A stretch of DNA of 12,728 nucleotides from Gammaproteobacteria bacterium (GCA_015767355.1 JADWMH010000002.1:15860-28587); one strand, 5' to 3'; positions 1-7,608 are shown, counted from the stretch's first letter. Numbers and translations: made by a program. Notes: a model not told the origin generated them from the sequence alone.

Positions 1-420
1 TGGATGAGCAGCATGTTTCCTGAGCGGGCTCCGCAAGGGCATACACTGCTCACCAGCTACCTGGGAGGGGTGCATCATCCTGAACAGCTGCATCAGAGCG
101 ACGAACAGTTGAGCAGCACCGTGCTTGAGTGCCTGCGGCCACTGCTTGATATCAAGGGATCAGCTGAATATGTGCGAGTGGAGCGGCACCACCAGGGTCT
201 GCCGCTCTACCACGGCCGCTACCGGGCCAGAATCAAAGCAATCGATGAACAGCTGAGCAGACTCTCCGGTCTGCACCTCAATGCAAACTACATGCATGGC
301 GTTTCAGTCAGGGAGCGCGTTTTTCAGGGCCAGAAAACGGCACACAAAATCGCCAAAGCATTGGTGGCTTGTGGTGAAGAGAGCCGGGAACGACTCTCTT
401 TGGCAACGGTGCGCTCTTGA
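1..420 (+). CDS. hemY: Protoporphyrinogen oxidase (HemY/HemG type), 3' end only
   Basis: This is the C-terminal part (about 139 codons) of an FAD-dependent protoporphyrinogen oxidase, which oxidises protoporphyrinogen IX to protoporphyrin IX in haem synthesis. The frame is open from base 1, so the true start lies outside the window; the ATG at 4 is internal. Visible family features are the PQGHTLLTSYLGG strand, the segment LPLYHGRYRARI, and the late NANYMHGVSV block. The last matches the family's (A)GNY-x-x-GVSV motif, which in the known fold contributes to the C-terminal part of the FAD-binding domain. The usual AGNY glycine is Ala here (NANY), a mild deviation. The protein ends shortly after that block, as in relatives. 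Other FAD amine-oxidase-fold enzymes share this end, so the exact substrate rests on resemblance. The downstream signalling genes are separated by repeats and are probably unrelated. Confidence 0.82.
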   Translation, partial: WMSSMFPERAPQGHTLLTSYLGGVHHPEQLHQSDEQLSSTVLECLRPLLDIKGSAEYVRVERHHQGLPLYHGRYRARIKAIDEQLSRLSGLHLNANYMHGVSVRERVFQGQKTAHKIAKALVACGEESRERLSLATVRS

Positions 421-449
421 ATATTGTCAATGCAACTCGCAAGTTTTTT

Positions 450-528
450 GTAGGGGGGATAAGCGTCAAGCGCATCCACCATGAATCTGGCACATTGGTG
501 GATGCGGCTACCGCCTTAGCCCCCCTAC
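450..528. repeat. 79-bp imperfect palindromic intergenic element
   Basis: The left arm 450-480 begins GTAGGGGGGATAAGCG and ends CGCATCCACC. The right arm 497-528 begins GGTGGATGCGG and ends CCCCCCTAC. The two arms are reverse complements apart from a few central differences, with a 16-nt spacer. I recall closely similar sequences (GTAGGGTGGATAAGCG...CGCATCCACC) as dispersed repeats in many proteobacterial genomes; that is recollection, not a search. The element follows a weak AACT/AGTT stem with a six-T run (434-449) after the hemY stop, so this zone may also end hemY transcription. A related GTAGGGGGATAAGCG unit lies at 5071-5085. Confidence 0.8.
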
Positions 529-584
529 GGGTCGATTGAGACATTTCGGCATGCAGGAATCCCAAAAGTCATCAAACCCCATGG

Positions 585-604
585 ATTCAGGCATTCGCCG
601 GAAT
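585..604. repeat. REP-like hairpin just upstream of the small membrane gene
   Basis: Arms ATTCAGGC (585-592) and GCCGGAAT (597-604) pair with one mismatch around the loop ATTC. With its flanks (GGATTCAGGCATTCGCCGG, then AATGACG) it resembles the very common proteobacterial repeat whose intact form is GGATTCCGGCATTCGCCGG followed by AATGACG, so this copy is slightly degenerate. When read through it encodes the peptide MDSGIRRND, which is often mis-annotated as protein start. This matters for choosing the start of the next gene. Confidence 0.7.
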
Positions 605-640
605 GACGCGATTTCAACAACACCTTTTCGCCCGCTGCGA

Positions 641-916
641 ATGATACTGGTGATCCTGGCTCTGCTGCTGTTCATCTCCTTCGCAGCACAATGGTATGGG
701 CGGAACATCACCATGCCGCGCTACTGCACCGATCCTGCAGGAGTCATTGAGCGCGTGCGTGAGGTATTGACCAACAGGAAACCTGCGGGCAGCGGGGACC
801 GTAAACCCTATATCATCGCTGCCCGCCTGACATTTCTGCTTCCCCGTGGAAGCGATGAGCAGCTGGATCTCTACATCGAAAGATTACAACGCCACATCGA
901 TAAGCAATGCCGATAA
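641..916 (+). CDS. Small single-pass membrane protein of unknown function
   Basis: From ATG 641 this encodes 91 residues. The frame is open upstream to a TTG at 536, but that extension runs through a REP-like repeat (peptide MDSGIRRND) and is probably not native. No clear ribosome site precedes 641, so a non-ATG start slightly upstream, adding the basic FRPLR before the membrane segment, remains possible. Residues 1-16 (MILVILALLLFISFAA) form a transmembrane anchor or uncleaved signal. The rest, with RKPYIIAARLTFLLPRG and ending HIDKQCR, would then be periplasmic. Two cysteines (in PRYC and near the C-terminus) could pair there. I do not recognise a named family, though the sequence looks like a conserved small proteobacterial protein. 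Its last 10 nt overlap the start of the histidine kinase gene, which implies translational coupling and a link with that sensor. Confidence 0.7.
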   Translation: MILVILALLLFISFAAQWYGRNITMPRYCTDPAGVIERVREVLTNRKPAGSGDRKPYIIAARLTFLLPRGSDEQLDLYIERLQRHIDKQCR

Positions 917-3501
917 TTCACCCGCCAGCTGCACCGACCCGCCTTGGGCTGATCAGAAATTTCATTACCATTTTTGCGCCCATCTGCCTGGTGCTGCTGA
1001 TTATCGGCGCAATGCACTACTACACCTTTTACACAACCGAACGTTCCACGATTGAATCCACAGAATCCCTCAATGTCGATCTGGCGCATCGTATGATCAT
1101 GGAGGAGATTACCAATGTAGTGAGAGATCTGCGCTTTCTCGCCGAACACATCGAGACCCGGGGCCTGCCAAAAGCACTCTCATGGTCTCGCGAACAGGAG
1201 ATTGCAGATGAATTCAGGATATTCGCAGGCAACAAGGGACTCTATGACCAGATTCGCTATCTGGATAAAAACGGCATGGAGATCGTCAGAGTCAACTATA
1301 ACAGCGGCAACACCTCCGTCGTTCCCTTTGCTTCCCTGCAAAACAAGTCAAACCGCTACTATTTTCGTGAAGCACTGACTCTGGAACACGGCGGCATCTA
1401 TCTCTCCCGCTTCGACCTGAATGTGGAAAACGGTGAAATCGAGCAGCCATTCAAACCGGTGATACGATTTGGCGTCCCGGTATTCGATCACAATGGCAAG
1501 AAAAGCGGCATTGTCCTGATCAACTATCTTGGCGCCCGGCTGATCGAAAATTTCACACGTGCCGCAGCGAATATTGCTGATCATATCGAGCTCGTCAACA
1601 GTAACGGATACTGGCTCAGCAGCCCCTATCCCGAGGATGAATGGGGCTTCATGCTGGAGAAGGATATCCGCTTTCAAAACAGCAACCCTGAAGCCTGGGA
1701 CACAATATCAAACAGTGAAAGCGGTCAGTTCGAGACCCCGGAAGGGCTCTTCACTTTTACCACCATCCACCCGCTGAGTGTTGCACCTGCAGCCATCCCA
1801 GCTGCCGGCAGGACTCCAGCCGGCAGCCTCAAATCAGAGATGCAATGGAAAATCATCTCCCATATAGCTGCAGATAAGATCACTTTTACACTACCTCAAT
1901 TTCTGGCGAACAATGCGGCGCTCTATCTCTCCATGTTCGGCCTGGTCTTCTTCGGCGCCGGATTGCTTGCGCGCACGCGGCATCTTCATCATATTGCTGA
2001 AGCACAGCGTGATTACGAGCAGCACTTCCGCCAAACCATGGAAAATATCAACCTGGCCGCCGTCGCAGTCAACAAGGCTGGCAGGGTCACTTTTTGCAAC
2101 AACTACTTTCTGCGCATCACCGGCTGGCAAAGAGATGAAGTCATAGGCCGTGATTGGGTGGAGGAGTTTGTTTCACCGGAGAGCAAGCAAGAAATTTCCA
2201 GCATCATCCCATTGATGGATGACCCGGAACAACTCCCTTCACAGCTGGAGTTTCTGGTCAAAACACACAATGGCGAGCCAAGACTCATCTCCTGGAACAA
2301 CACGCCGTCATTTGACAGCAAGGGCGATGTCATCGGCGTCACAGGCATCGGTAAGGACATCACCAACATACGGCACACCGAGGCAAATCTGCTCAAGCTC
2401 TCCCAGGCCGTAGAGCAGAGCCCAAGTATCGTCATCATCACGGATACGCGGGGCACTATCGAATATGTCAATCTGAAATTCACGGAAGTAACCGGATACA
2501 GCGCAGGGGAGATCATCGGCAAAAACCCGCGTGTGCTGAAATCAGGTGAAACCACAAATAATGAATACAGCGACCTGTGGGAAACCGTCAAAGATGGTGG
2601 TGAATGGCGCGGTGAATTTCACAACCGGCGGAAAAACGGAGAACTTTTTTGGGAATCAGCCGCCATCTCGGCAATTCGCAACAGTGATGGAGAGATCATC
2701 AACTTCCTGGCGCTGAAAGAGGACATTACCGAGAGAAAACGCATGGAAGCGGAAATCGACAGCCAGAATCGAGAGCTGGCCCACTCCGAGACCCTGGCTG
2801 TCATGGGGCGCATGGCCAGCATGATCGCCCACGACCTGCGCAACCCGCTCTCTTCAGTAAAAATGACACTGCAGATTCTTGAAAAAAAAGCAGGCAAGGA
2901 GGTCAGCGCAGATACCAGGGAACTCTGCCAGATTTCTCTTGAGCAGATCCGCTACATGGAGGAGATCCTCTCCGATATGCTCTCCTACTCACGCCCTGAC
3001 GCACTCAAACCCGAGTGGATCAGCGTCGACAAGGTCATCGAGATGGCCATCAGCCTGTCGAAGCGGCGGCAGGATGATCAACAGGTAAAGCTTCATGCCG
3101 ATTATCACTCCGGGCTGCCCACAATCTATGCTGACGCTACAAAACTACGCCAGGTTTTTTCCAACCTGATATCCAATGCCCTGCAGGCAACCCGGGAGAG
3201 CGACAATCCCCGTGTCAATGTAGAGGCAATGGTTGAACTGGGCCTTGAAGGGACCTCCATTCGTGTTGATATTTGCGACAACGGACGCGGCATCAGCAGC
3301 GAAGAACGGGATAAAATATTCGAACCCTTTTATACCACGCGTGCGAAAGGAACAGGTCTCGGCCTGGCCATCGTCAAGCGCATCCTGGATCAACACAAGG
3401 CAACCATTAGCATCTCTGATAATCTCCCCAAAGGCAGCTGTATTTCGGTCATACTGCCAGTCAGTCCGGCATCTGAAGTCACTCCTCAAAGGGACGAGTA
3501 A
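907..3501 (+). CDS. Membrane sensor histidine kinase: Cache-like, two PAS, HisKA, HATPase
   Basis: An 864-residue sensor kinase that should autophosphorylate on His and pass phosphate to the response regulator downstream. Domains in order: TM1 about 18-40; periplasmic double-Cache-like ligand domain about 45-325 (IRYLDKNGMEIVRVNYN, then PVIRFGVPVFDHNGKKSGI); TM2 about 336-356; PAS about 370-490; a second PAS about 498-612 ending in the usual LKEDITERK; HisKA with His642 in MIAHDLRNPLSS; HATPase with N-box Asn757 (NLISNALQ), G1 DNGRGI at 791-796, F-box FEPFYTT from 805 and G2 GTGLGL at 815-820. All catalytic boxes are intact, and there is no fused receiver. The start overlaps the upstream small gene by 10 nt, with no strong ribosome site of its own. 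An odd Ala/Pro-rich stretch near residues 293-308 coincides with a strong DNA hairpin. The ligand is unknown. Confidence 0.93.
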   Translation: MPIIHPPAAPTRLGLIRNFITIFAPICLVLLIIGAMHYYTFYTTERSTIESTESLNVDLAHRMIMEEITNVVRDLRFLAEHIETRGLPKALSWSREQEIADEFRIFAGNKGLYDQIRYLDKNGMEIVRVNYNSGNTSVVPFASLQNKSNRYYFREALTLEHGGIYLSRFDLNVENGEIEQPFKPVIRFGVPVFDHNGKKSGIVLINYLGARLIENFTRAAANIADHIELVNSNGYWLSSPYPEDEWGFMLEKDIRFQNSNPEAWDTISNSESGQFETPEGLFTFTTIHPLSVAPAAIPAAGRTPAGSLKSEMQWKIISHIAADKITFTLPQFLANNAALYLSMFGLVFFGAGLLARTRHLHHIAEAQRDYEQHFRQTMENINLAAVAVNKAGRVTFCNNYFLRITGWQRDEVIGRDWVEEFVSPESKQEISSIIPLMDDPEQLPSQLEFLVKTHNGEPRLISWNNTPSFDSKGDVIGVTGIGKDITNIRHTEANLLKLSQAVEQSPSIVIITDTRGTIEYVNLKFTEVTGYSAGEIIGKNPRVLKSGETTNNEYSDLWETVKDGGEWRGEFHNRRKNGELFWESAAISAIRNSDGEIINFLALKEDITERKRMEAEIDSQNRELAHSETLAVMGRMASMIAHDLRNPLSSVKMTLQILEKKAGKEVSADTRELCQISLEQIRYMEEILSDMLSYSRPDALKPEWISVDKVIEMAISLSKRRQDDQQVKLHADYHSGLPTIYADATKLRQVFSNLISNALQATRESDNPRVNVEAMVELGLEGTSIRVDICDNGRGISSEERDKIFEPFYTTRAKGTGLGLAIVKRILDQHKATISISDNLPKGSCISVILPVSPASEVTPQRDE
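1801..1827. repeat. 9-bp perfect inverted repeat inside the kinase gene
   Basis: GCTGCCGGC (1801-1809) and GCCGGCAGC (1819-1827) are exact reverse complements with a 9-nt loop. They encode the stretch AAGRTPAGS in an Ala/Pro-rich linker just before the last strand of the Cache-like domain. It is either a small palindromic insertion tolerated in frame or a chance GC-rich hairpin. Confidence 0.55.
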
Positions 3502-3550
3502 TTCATGAGCGACCACCATCTTTTTCAAATGAGTCAAATTTCAAGAATTC

Positions 3551-3612
3551 CTCTCGCAAAGGCGCAAAGCTCGCCAAGAAAAACCTTTGCGATCTTGGCG
3601 TCTTGGCGAGAG
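3551..3612. repeat. 62-nt hairpin repeat between kinase and regulator
   Basis: Left arm 3551-3579 (CTCTCGCAAAGGCGCAAAG and on) pairs with right arm 3584-3612 (ending CTTGGCGTCTTGGCGAGAG) over 29 positions, 23 of them Watson-Crick, around an AAAA loop. Each arm is itself a series of 7-8 nt units of the form CGCAAAG or CGCCAAG. I recall this kind of sequence as a dispersed palindromic repeat in several bacterial groups. It sits 49 nt after the kinase stop and 76 nt before the regulator start, so as RNA it could protect the upstream message or reduce readthrough. No U-run follows the stem, which argues against an intrinsic terminator. Confidence 0.8.
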
Positions 3613-3659
3613 AGAATATTCTCTTTCAGGCTTCGTTTGTCTGAGCCTTGGTCTCACTA

Positions 3660-3680
3660 GTACATCATGTACAAAGGAAA
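3660..3680 (+). promoter_or_regulatory. Small palindrome and ribosome site deciding the regulator start
   Basis: GTACA-TCA-TGTAC (3660-3672) is an exact 5-bp inverted repeat lying directly before AAAGGAAA (3673-3680), a good Shine-Dalgarno sequence about 10 nt from ATG 3689. The ribosome site fixes the start at 3689 rather than at the far upstream in-frame codon of the open frame. The palindrome could be a weak hairpin or operator, or chance. Confidence 0.55.
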
Positions 3681-3688
3681 GTCACAAC

Positions 3689-5074
3689 ATGAGTAAAATT
3701 CTTATTGTCGACGATGATCTTGCCAGCAGCAGGACTCTGCAACTGCATCTTGGCAGCCAGGAACATCAGGTAAAACTTGCTGCAGGCGTGGATGAAGGGA
3801 TCGATATCGCCAACAGCTATCAACCCGACCTGATCATCCTGGATATCAGAATGCCGGGACGCTCCGGTCTGGAAGGGCTGCCTGAATTCAAGAGAGTACT
3901 GCCCAATGTGCGCGTCATCATGATTACCGCCTTCCATGACATGGAGAGCACCATCGAGGCGATGCAGCAGGGAGCGGACGACTACATCCACAAACCCATC
4001 GATATCGATGAGCTGGATGCCTCCATATCCAAACTCTGTGCTGCTGAAGAGGATAGTGACCAGCTGTTTTTATCCACCAGCCTGGAAAACAAGAGCAACC
4101 AATTCAGCATGGTTGGACGCAGCAGGGTCATGAAGGAGATCTTCAAAACAATCGGCATGGTTGCAAAAAGCCCCGCGACGGTGTTGATCACCGGAGAATC
4201 GGGAACAGGCAAGGAGCTGGTGGCGCGGGCCATTCACCGCGCCGGTAAAACGCCTCATGGCCCTTTCATTGCGGTCAACTGCGCCGCACTGGTGGAGACA
4301 CTGCTCGAATCCGATATGTTTGGACATGAAAAAGGCGCTTTTACCGGCGCAGTCGGCCGCCAGGAGGGGAAATTTTCTCTCGCCCGCGGCGGCAGCATCT
4401 TCCTTGACGAGATCGGCGAACTCTCGCTCTCCATGCAGGCAAAGCTGCTGCGGGTATTGCAATACAAGGAATACACCCCGCTGGGGGCCAAGCAGACACA
4501 GCAGACAGACGCCAGGATCATTGCTGCAACCAACGCGGAGATGGAACAAAAAATCAAACAGGGCAGCTTCAGAGAAGATCTCTATTATCGTCTGCAGGTG
4601 GTCAACATCCACCTGCCTCCGTTGCGCGAGCGTAAAGAGGATTTGATCGACCTGATGCAAACGCTGCTGAACCGCATCAATCGCGAATTGCACAGCAATG
4701 TGACACACATCACCAGGGATGCCCTCGCCTGCATGACAGCCTATGAGTGGCCGGGCAATGTGCGTGAACTGGAAAATGTGCTGATGAAAGGCATTGCCCT
4801 GTCACACAGCAACACTTTCACCCCTGAGTTGCTGCCGGATTACATCTGCGACATCACGATCAACAACAAGCCCCAAACTGCAGAAAAATCTGCCTCGGAA
4901 TTAAGCCTGGAGGAGATGGAGAAAATCCATGTGGCGCGCGTGCTTGAAGCAACAGCATGGCACAAGGGTAGAGCCTGCGAGGTTCTAAACATCTCGCGTC
5001 CGCGACTCCGGCGCATGATCAATCAGTACAATCTGATCCCGCCAGCAGCAAATGAAGATGAAGAGAGCATGTAG
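3689..5074 (+). CDS. NtrC-family sigma-54-dependent response regulator
   Basis: A 461-residue activator of sigma-54 RNA polymerase, with all three standard parts. The receiver (about 1-118) has acidic residues 8-10, phospho-acceptor Asp52 in ILDIRMPG, Thr80 and Lys102. The AAA+ domain (about 142-375) has Walker A GESGTGKE at 169-176, the sigma-54 contact loop GAFTGA at 216-221, Walker B GSIFLDEIGE at 235-244, the sensor segment FREDLYYRL and the WPGNVRELENV helix. The C-terminal Fis-type helix-turn-helix (about 411-449) ends SRPRLRRMINQYNL. ATG 3689 is chosen because it has a ribosome site and begins exactly at the receiver (MSKILIVDDD); the open frame continues upstream but reads through a hairpin repeat. 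It follows the histidine kinase by 187 nt in the same direction and is its likely partner. GAFTGA is intact, so true sigma-54 activation is expected. Target promoters are unknown. Confidence 0.94.
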   Translation: MSKILIVDDDLASSRTLQLHLGSQEHQVKLAAGVDEGIDIANSYQPDLIILDIRMPGRSGLEGLPEFKRVLPNVRVIMITAFHDMESTIEAMQQGADDYIHKPIDIDELDASISKLCAAEEDSDQLFLSTSLENKSNQFSMVGRSRVMKEIFKTIGMVAKSPATVLITGESGTGKELVARAIHRAGKTPHGPFIAVNCAALVETLLESDMFGHEKGAFTGAVGRQEGKFSLARGGSIFLDEIGELSLSMQAKLLRVLQYKEYTPLGAKQTQQTDARIIAATNAEMEQKIKQGSFREDLYYRLQVVNIHLPPLRERKEDLIDLMQTLLNRINRELHSNVTHITRDALACMTAYEWPGNVRELENVLMKGIALSHSNTFTPELLPDYICDITINNKPQTAEKSASELSLEEMEKIHVARVLEATAWHKGRACEVLNISRPRLRRMINQYNLIPPAANEDEESM

Positions 5075-5102
5075 GGGGATAAGCGACAGCGACCTCCATG
5101 CT
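5071..5102. repeat. Repeat unit overlapping the regulator stop codon
   Basis: GTAGGGGGATAAGCG (5071-5085) matches the left end of the 450-528 element (one G shorter). The regulator's TAG stop (5072-5074) lies inside it, so the repeat end supplies the stop. The surrounding sequence also forms a 9-of-10 stem, AGCATGTAGG (5066-5075) with CCTCCATGCT (5093-5102). No T-run follows. Confidence 0.55.
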
Positions 5103-5109
5103 CTCCTCC

Positions 5110-5186
5110 ATAGGATGTGTCGAGGCACGAGGCGCATCATTATCTGCTCCCAATTCGATGCGCTTCGCAAGCTCAGCACATCCTAT
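5110..5186. repeat. 77-bp palindromic element at the convergent gene ends
   Basis: Left arm 5110-5138 (ATAGGATGTG...GCGCATC) and right arm 5157-5186 (GATGCGC...CACATCCTAT) are reverse complements. The outer 10 bp and inner 7 bp are exact, with a few differences between, and the spacer is 18 nt. I recall each arm as a copy of a dispersed proteobacterial repeat (GGATGTGCTGAG...GAAGCGCATC). It lies between the stops of two convergent genes and could form the 3' hairpin of both messages. Further right, AAACTT (5193-5198) pairs with AAGTTT (5217-5222) next to a seven-T run, a weak possible terminator for the plus-strand genes. Confidence 0.8.
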
Positions 5187-5230
5187 AACTGCAAACTTTC
5201 ATTTATCGAGTGCTGCAAGTTTTTTTCAAA

Positions 5231-7555
5231 TCAGAACCATGGATTCCCCATAAACAGGTAGAAGCTGCTGTCTCCAGTATCGGCAATTCCGTAACCGAAG
5301 TAGAGCGGCGCCAGTGCATTATCGAGCCCCAGAAAGATGCTGCCGGCGGTAATGGTATCACTCAGGATATCGCTGGAGTCCATCCAGGTGTTGCCACTCT
5401 CCAGGCTGGCTCCAACATATGCCTGGGCGATTCTGTTCTTGAATAACTGGCGCTGATAACCAAGGCTTGCAAATGCTGCGTGTTGTCCGGTGAGCTGGTT
5501 TTGCTGCAAACCTGATAGATTCAGGAATCCCCCCAGCTGAAACATACTCTGCAGCGGCGCATCATCTCCCAGCGTCGTATCGTAAGAGATTCTTCCCAGA
5601 AAAGTATTTTTTCCCCAGCTCTTCGCCCCTATTGACGTAAATCCAAGCTGCTCGAATTCTTCATCCGATCCAAGAAACTCACGCGACAGCACACCCTCAA
5701 GCCACGCGAGATAACCATTTTTCGGGAAAATCACAGAATCGAGTTTATCTGCAGAAAACCGCAGGTAGAGCTCTCCGTTGTTAAAGTCGTAATCCTGCAG
5801 GTCATTCAGGCCTGTCAAAACATCAACGTCGCCGAACTCACCCCTGTAACCACCACGAATCTCACCCCAATAGCCCAGGTTCATACCGGCTGCAAGATCG
5901 ATGGAGGCCGTCGTCACATTATAATTCGACAGCGCTATCCGATCCTCAAACAGGCGGTAGTTGGTGCGCCGGTATGCAAGCCTTCCATTGACAAAATATT
6001 TTGCATCATAGCCCAGCGGCTGGTAGATCTCGGTGAATATACCGGGATCCTCGCCAAACTGGAATCCAGTCCGCCACTCGCCATTGCGGTCATTCAACGG
6101 CATCTTTGTGTAGGCCGCGCCGATATTGAATCGTGAGTCACCTGCAGATGTATCCACGGAGACCGCAAGACCAAACTGCAGGAAATCCGTACCCCAGGAT
6201 TTCTTGCGCGCCTTGATGATAACGCCATCCTCTCCCTTGTCACGCACCAGCTCGTAAGTAACACTCTCAAAAATACCCTGCCCGTAGATACGCCCAATAC
6301 CCTCTTCGAGCCTGTCCAGGTCCAGAGATTCACCCTCCCTGATGCCAAGCAGATTTACAAGCAGCTCGTTGCTCAACTTGCTGTCGTTGTCGAAGCGAAT
6401 AAAATCAATCACCCAGTCACTCCCGGACCCTGCTTCTACTCCTGCTTCTGTGCTGTTCTCGAGGCCCCCTGGTTTCGACCATCTGCCGTCTGATGCTGTC
6501 CGTGTTGATGCCGCAGCATGCTCTTTCGCCATACTGCGGCTGTATTTCACCCCGGGGAGAGAAAGCCTGCGCAGTTGATCCTGCTGCTCTCTGGCAGACT
6601 TCTCCCCGATCTCAATAGCCAGTGAAACCTTGCCAAAACTTGCAGATGTCACCAACTTTCCAAGAGGCGGCACAATCAGCACATCCCTGTTGGTGAGGCT
6701 CGCAATCTGACGTTCAGTGTTTCTGCGCGTCAGCAAGCCACTCAGCTGCTCCGCCATCTTAAGCGCAGAGGTGAGCTGCTCCCGGGTCAAAAGCGGTGTG
6801 CTGATATCGATCGCAATAACGATATCAGCCCCCATCTCCCTGACTACGCTGACTGGCAGGTTGTTGGAGATGCCGCCGTCAACCAACAGCTTGCCATCAT
6901 AATTAACACCGGCAAAAACACCAGGCACGGAGAAGCTGGCCCGAATCGCAGTGGCGAGATTCCCACTGCCGAGAACCACCTCATTACCAGTAGCGATCTC
7001 TGTCGCCACGGCGCGAAACGGGATGGGCAGACGGTCAAAGTCGTTCACCTGCGCAACATCGACTGTCAGGCGGTTAAGAACCAGGTTGAATTTCTGCCCC
7101 TGGACCAACGCGGTGGGTATCCCAAGCTTGCCGTCCTTGACTCCGGCCTTCAGCTTGGAGAGATACAAGCGGTCATCGAGCTTGCGACGAAAACTGCGAT
7201 CAGGCCGCATTTGAGCATCACGCATCACTGTGTCCCAGTCCATCTCCACGAGGGCTTTCTCAATTTCGTCCGGGCTCATTCCGGAGGCATAAAGACCGCC
7301 GACAATGGCGCCCATACTGGTCCCAGCGATGTAATCAACAGGAACATGCAGCTCTTCCAGCACCCTGAGCACGCCAACGTGGGCCGCACCGCGGGCACCG
7401 CCGCCGCTGAGCGCCAAACCTATCTTGGGGCGCGCAGAGTGTGAGCCCTTATCGCTGCCTGCCGCCATTAACTGCAATGGCAGGCAGCAGACAAAGAGCA
7501 GAAGAGTGAATCCAGCAACAATCGCGGGGAGAGAGATGATTTTTGAATGACGCAT
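5231..7555 (-). CDS. Patatin-like phospholipase with POTRA and outer-membrane barrel (type Vd, PlpD-like)
   Basis: A 774-residue predicted type Vd autotransporter: a patatin lipase fused to its own outer-membrane transporter. Residues 1 to about 32 form a signal peptide (hydrophobic 10-31, then AAGS). The patatin domain (about 43-335) has the oxyanion loop GGGARG at 51-56, nucleophile Ser80 in GTSMG and Asp226 in VDGGISNNLP, so the Ser-Asp dyad is intact. A low-complexity linker (about 342-378) leads to a POTRA-like domain (about 380-450) and a barrel (about 455-774) ending GNPWF, with the C-terminal Phe typical of outer-membrane proteins. Known relatives such as Pseudomonas PlpD hydrolyse phospholipids; that activity here is inferred. 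ATG 7555 has an AGGAA ribosome site 5 nt upstream. The gene follows the phosphoesterase gene by 53 nt on the same strand. In that gap CTGCCA (7575-7580) and TGGCAG (7592-7597) form a small inverted repeat of unknown role. Confidence 0.92.
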   Translation of the reverse strand: MRHSKIISLPAIVAGFTLLLFVCCLPLQLMAAGSDKGSHSARPKIGLALSGGGARGAAHVGVLRVLEELHVPVDYIAGTSMGAIVGGLYASGMSPDEIEKALVEMDWDTVMRDAQMRPDRSFRRKLDDRLYLSKLKAGVKDGKLGIPTALVQGQKFNLVLNRLTVDVAQVNDFDRLPIPFRAVATEIATGNEVVLGSGNLATAIRASFSVPGVFAGVNYDGKLLVDGGISNNLPVSVVREMGADIVIAIDISTPLLTREQLTSALKMAEQLSGLLTRRNTERQIASLTNRDVLIVPPLGKLVTSASFGKVSLAIEIGEKSAREQQDQLRRLSLPGVKYSRSMAKEHAAASTRTASDGRWSKPGGLENSTEAGVEAGSGSDWVIDFIRFDNDSKLSNELLVNLLGIREGESLDLDRLEEGIGRIYGQGIFESVTYELVRDKGEDGVIIKARKKSWGTDFLQFGLAVSVDTSAGDSRFNIGAAYTKMPLNDRNGEWRTGFQFGEDPGIFTEIYQPLGYDAKYFVNGRLAYRRTNYRLFEDRIALSNYNVTTASIDLAAGMNLGYWGEIRGGYRGEFGDVDVLTGLNDLQDYDFNNGELYLRFSADKLDSVIFPKNGYLAWLEGVLSREFLGSDEEFEQLGFTSIGAKSWGKNTFLGRISYDTTLGDDAPLQSMFQLGGFLNLSGLQQNQLTGQHAAFASLGYQRQLFKNRIAQAYVGASLESGNTWMDSSDILSDTITAGSIFLGLDNALAPLYFGYGIADTGDSSFYLFMGNPWF

Positions 7556-7608
7556 GAAATTTCCTAAAGTGAATCTGCCATATACTAAAGTTGGCAGTTG
7601 GAAGGTTT

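Noticed and set aside
486..505. TGGCAC resembling a sigma-54 -24 element
   Set aside because: The spacing and -12 part do not fit GG-N10-GC, and the site lies inside the spacer of a repeat. No other good sigma-54 promoter was seen.
3505..3660. 51-codon ATG frame between kinase and regulator
   Set aside because: Most of it is the read-through of the hairpin repeat (LAKAQSSPRKTFAILASWRE), a typical false product. There is no family resemblance and only a doubtful ribosome site.
3587..3688. Upstream extension of the response regulator
   Set aside because: It reads through the right arm of the hairpin repeat and lacks a ribosome site. The receiver begins exactly at ATG 3689, which has one.
7484..7490. 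Possible lipobox cysteines in the patatin signal peptide
   Set aside because: The two cysteines sit within the hydrophobic core (LFVCC) without the L-[AS]-[GA]-C pattern, and an ordinary cleavage region follows.
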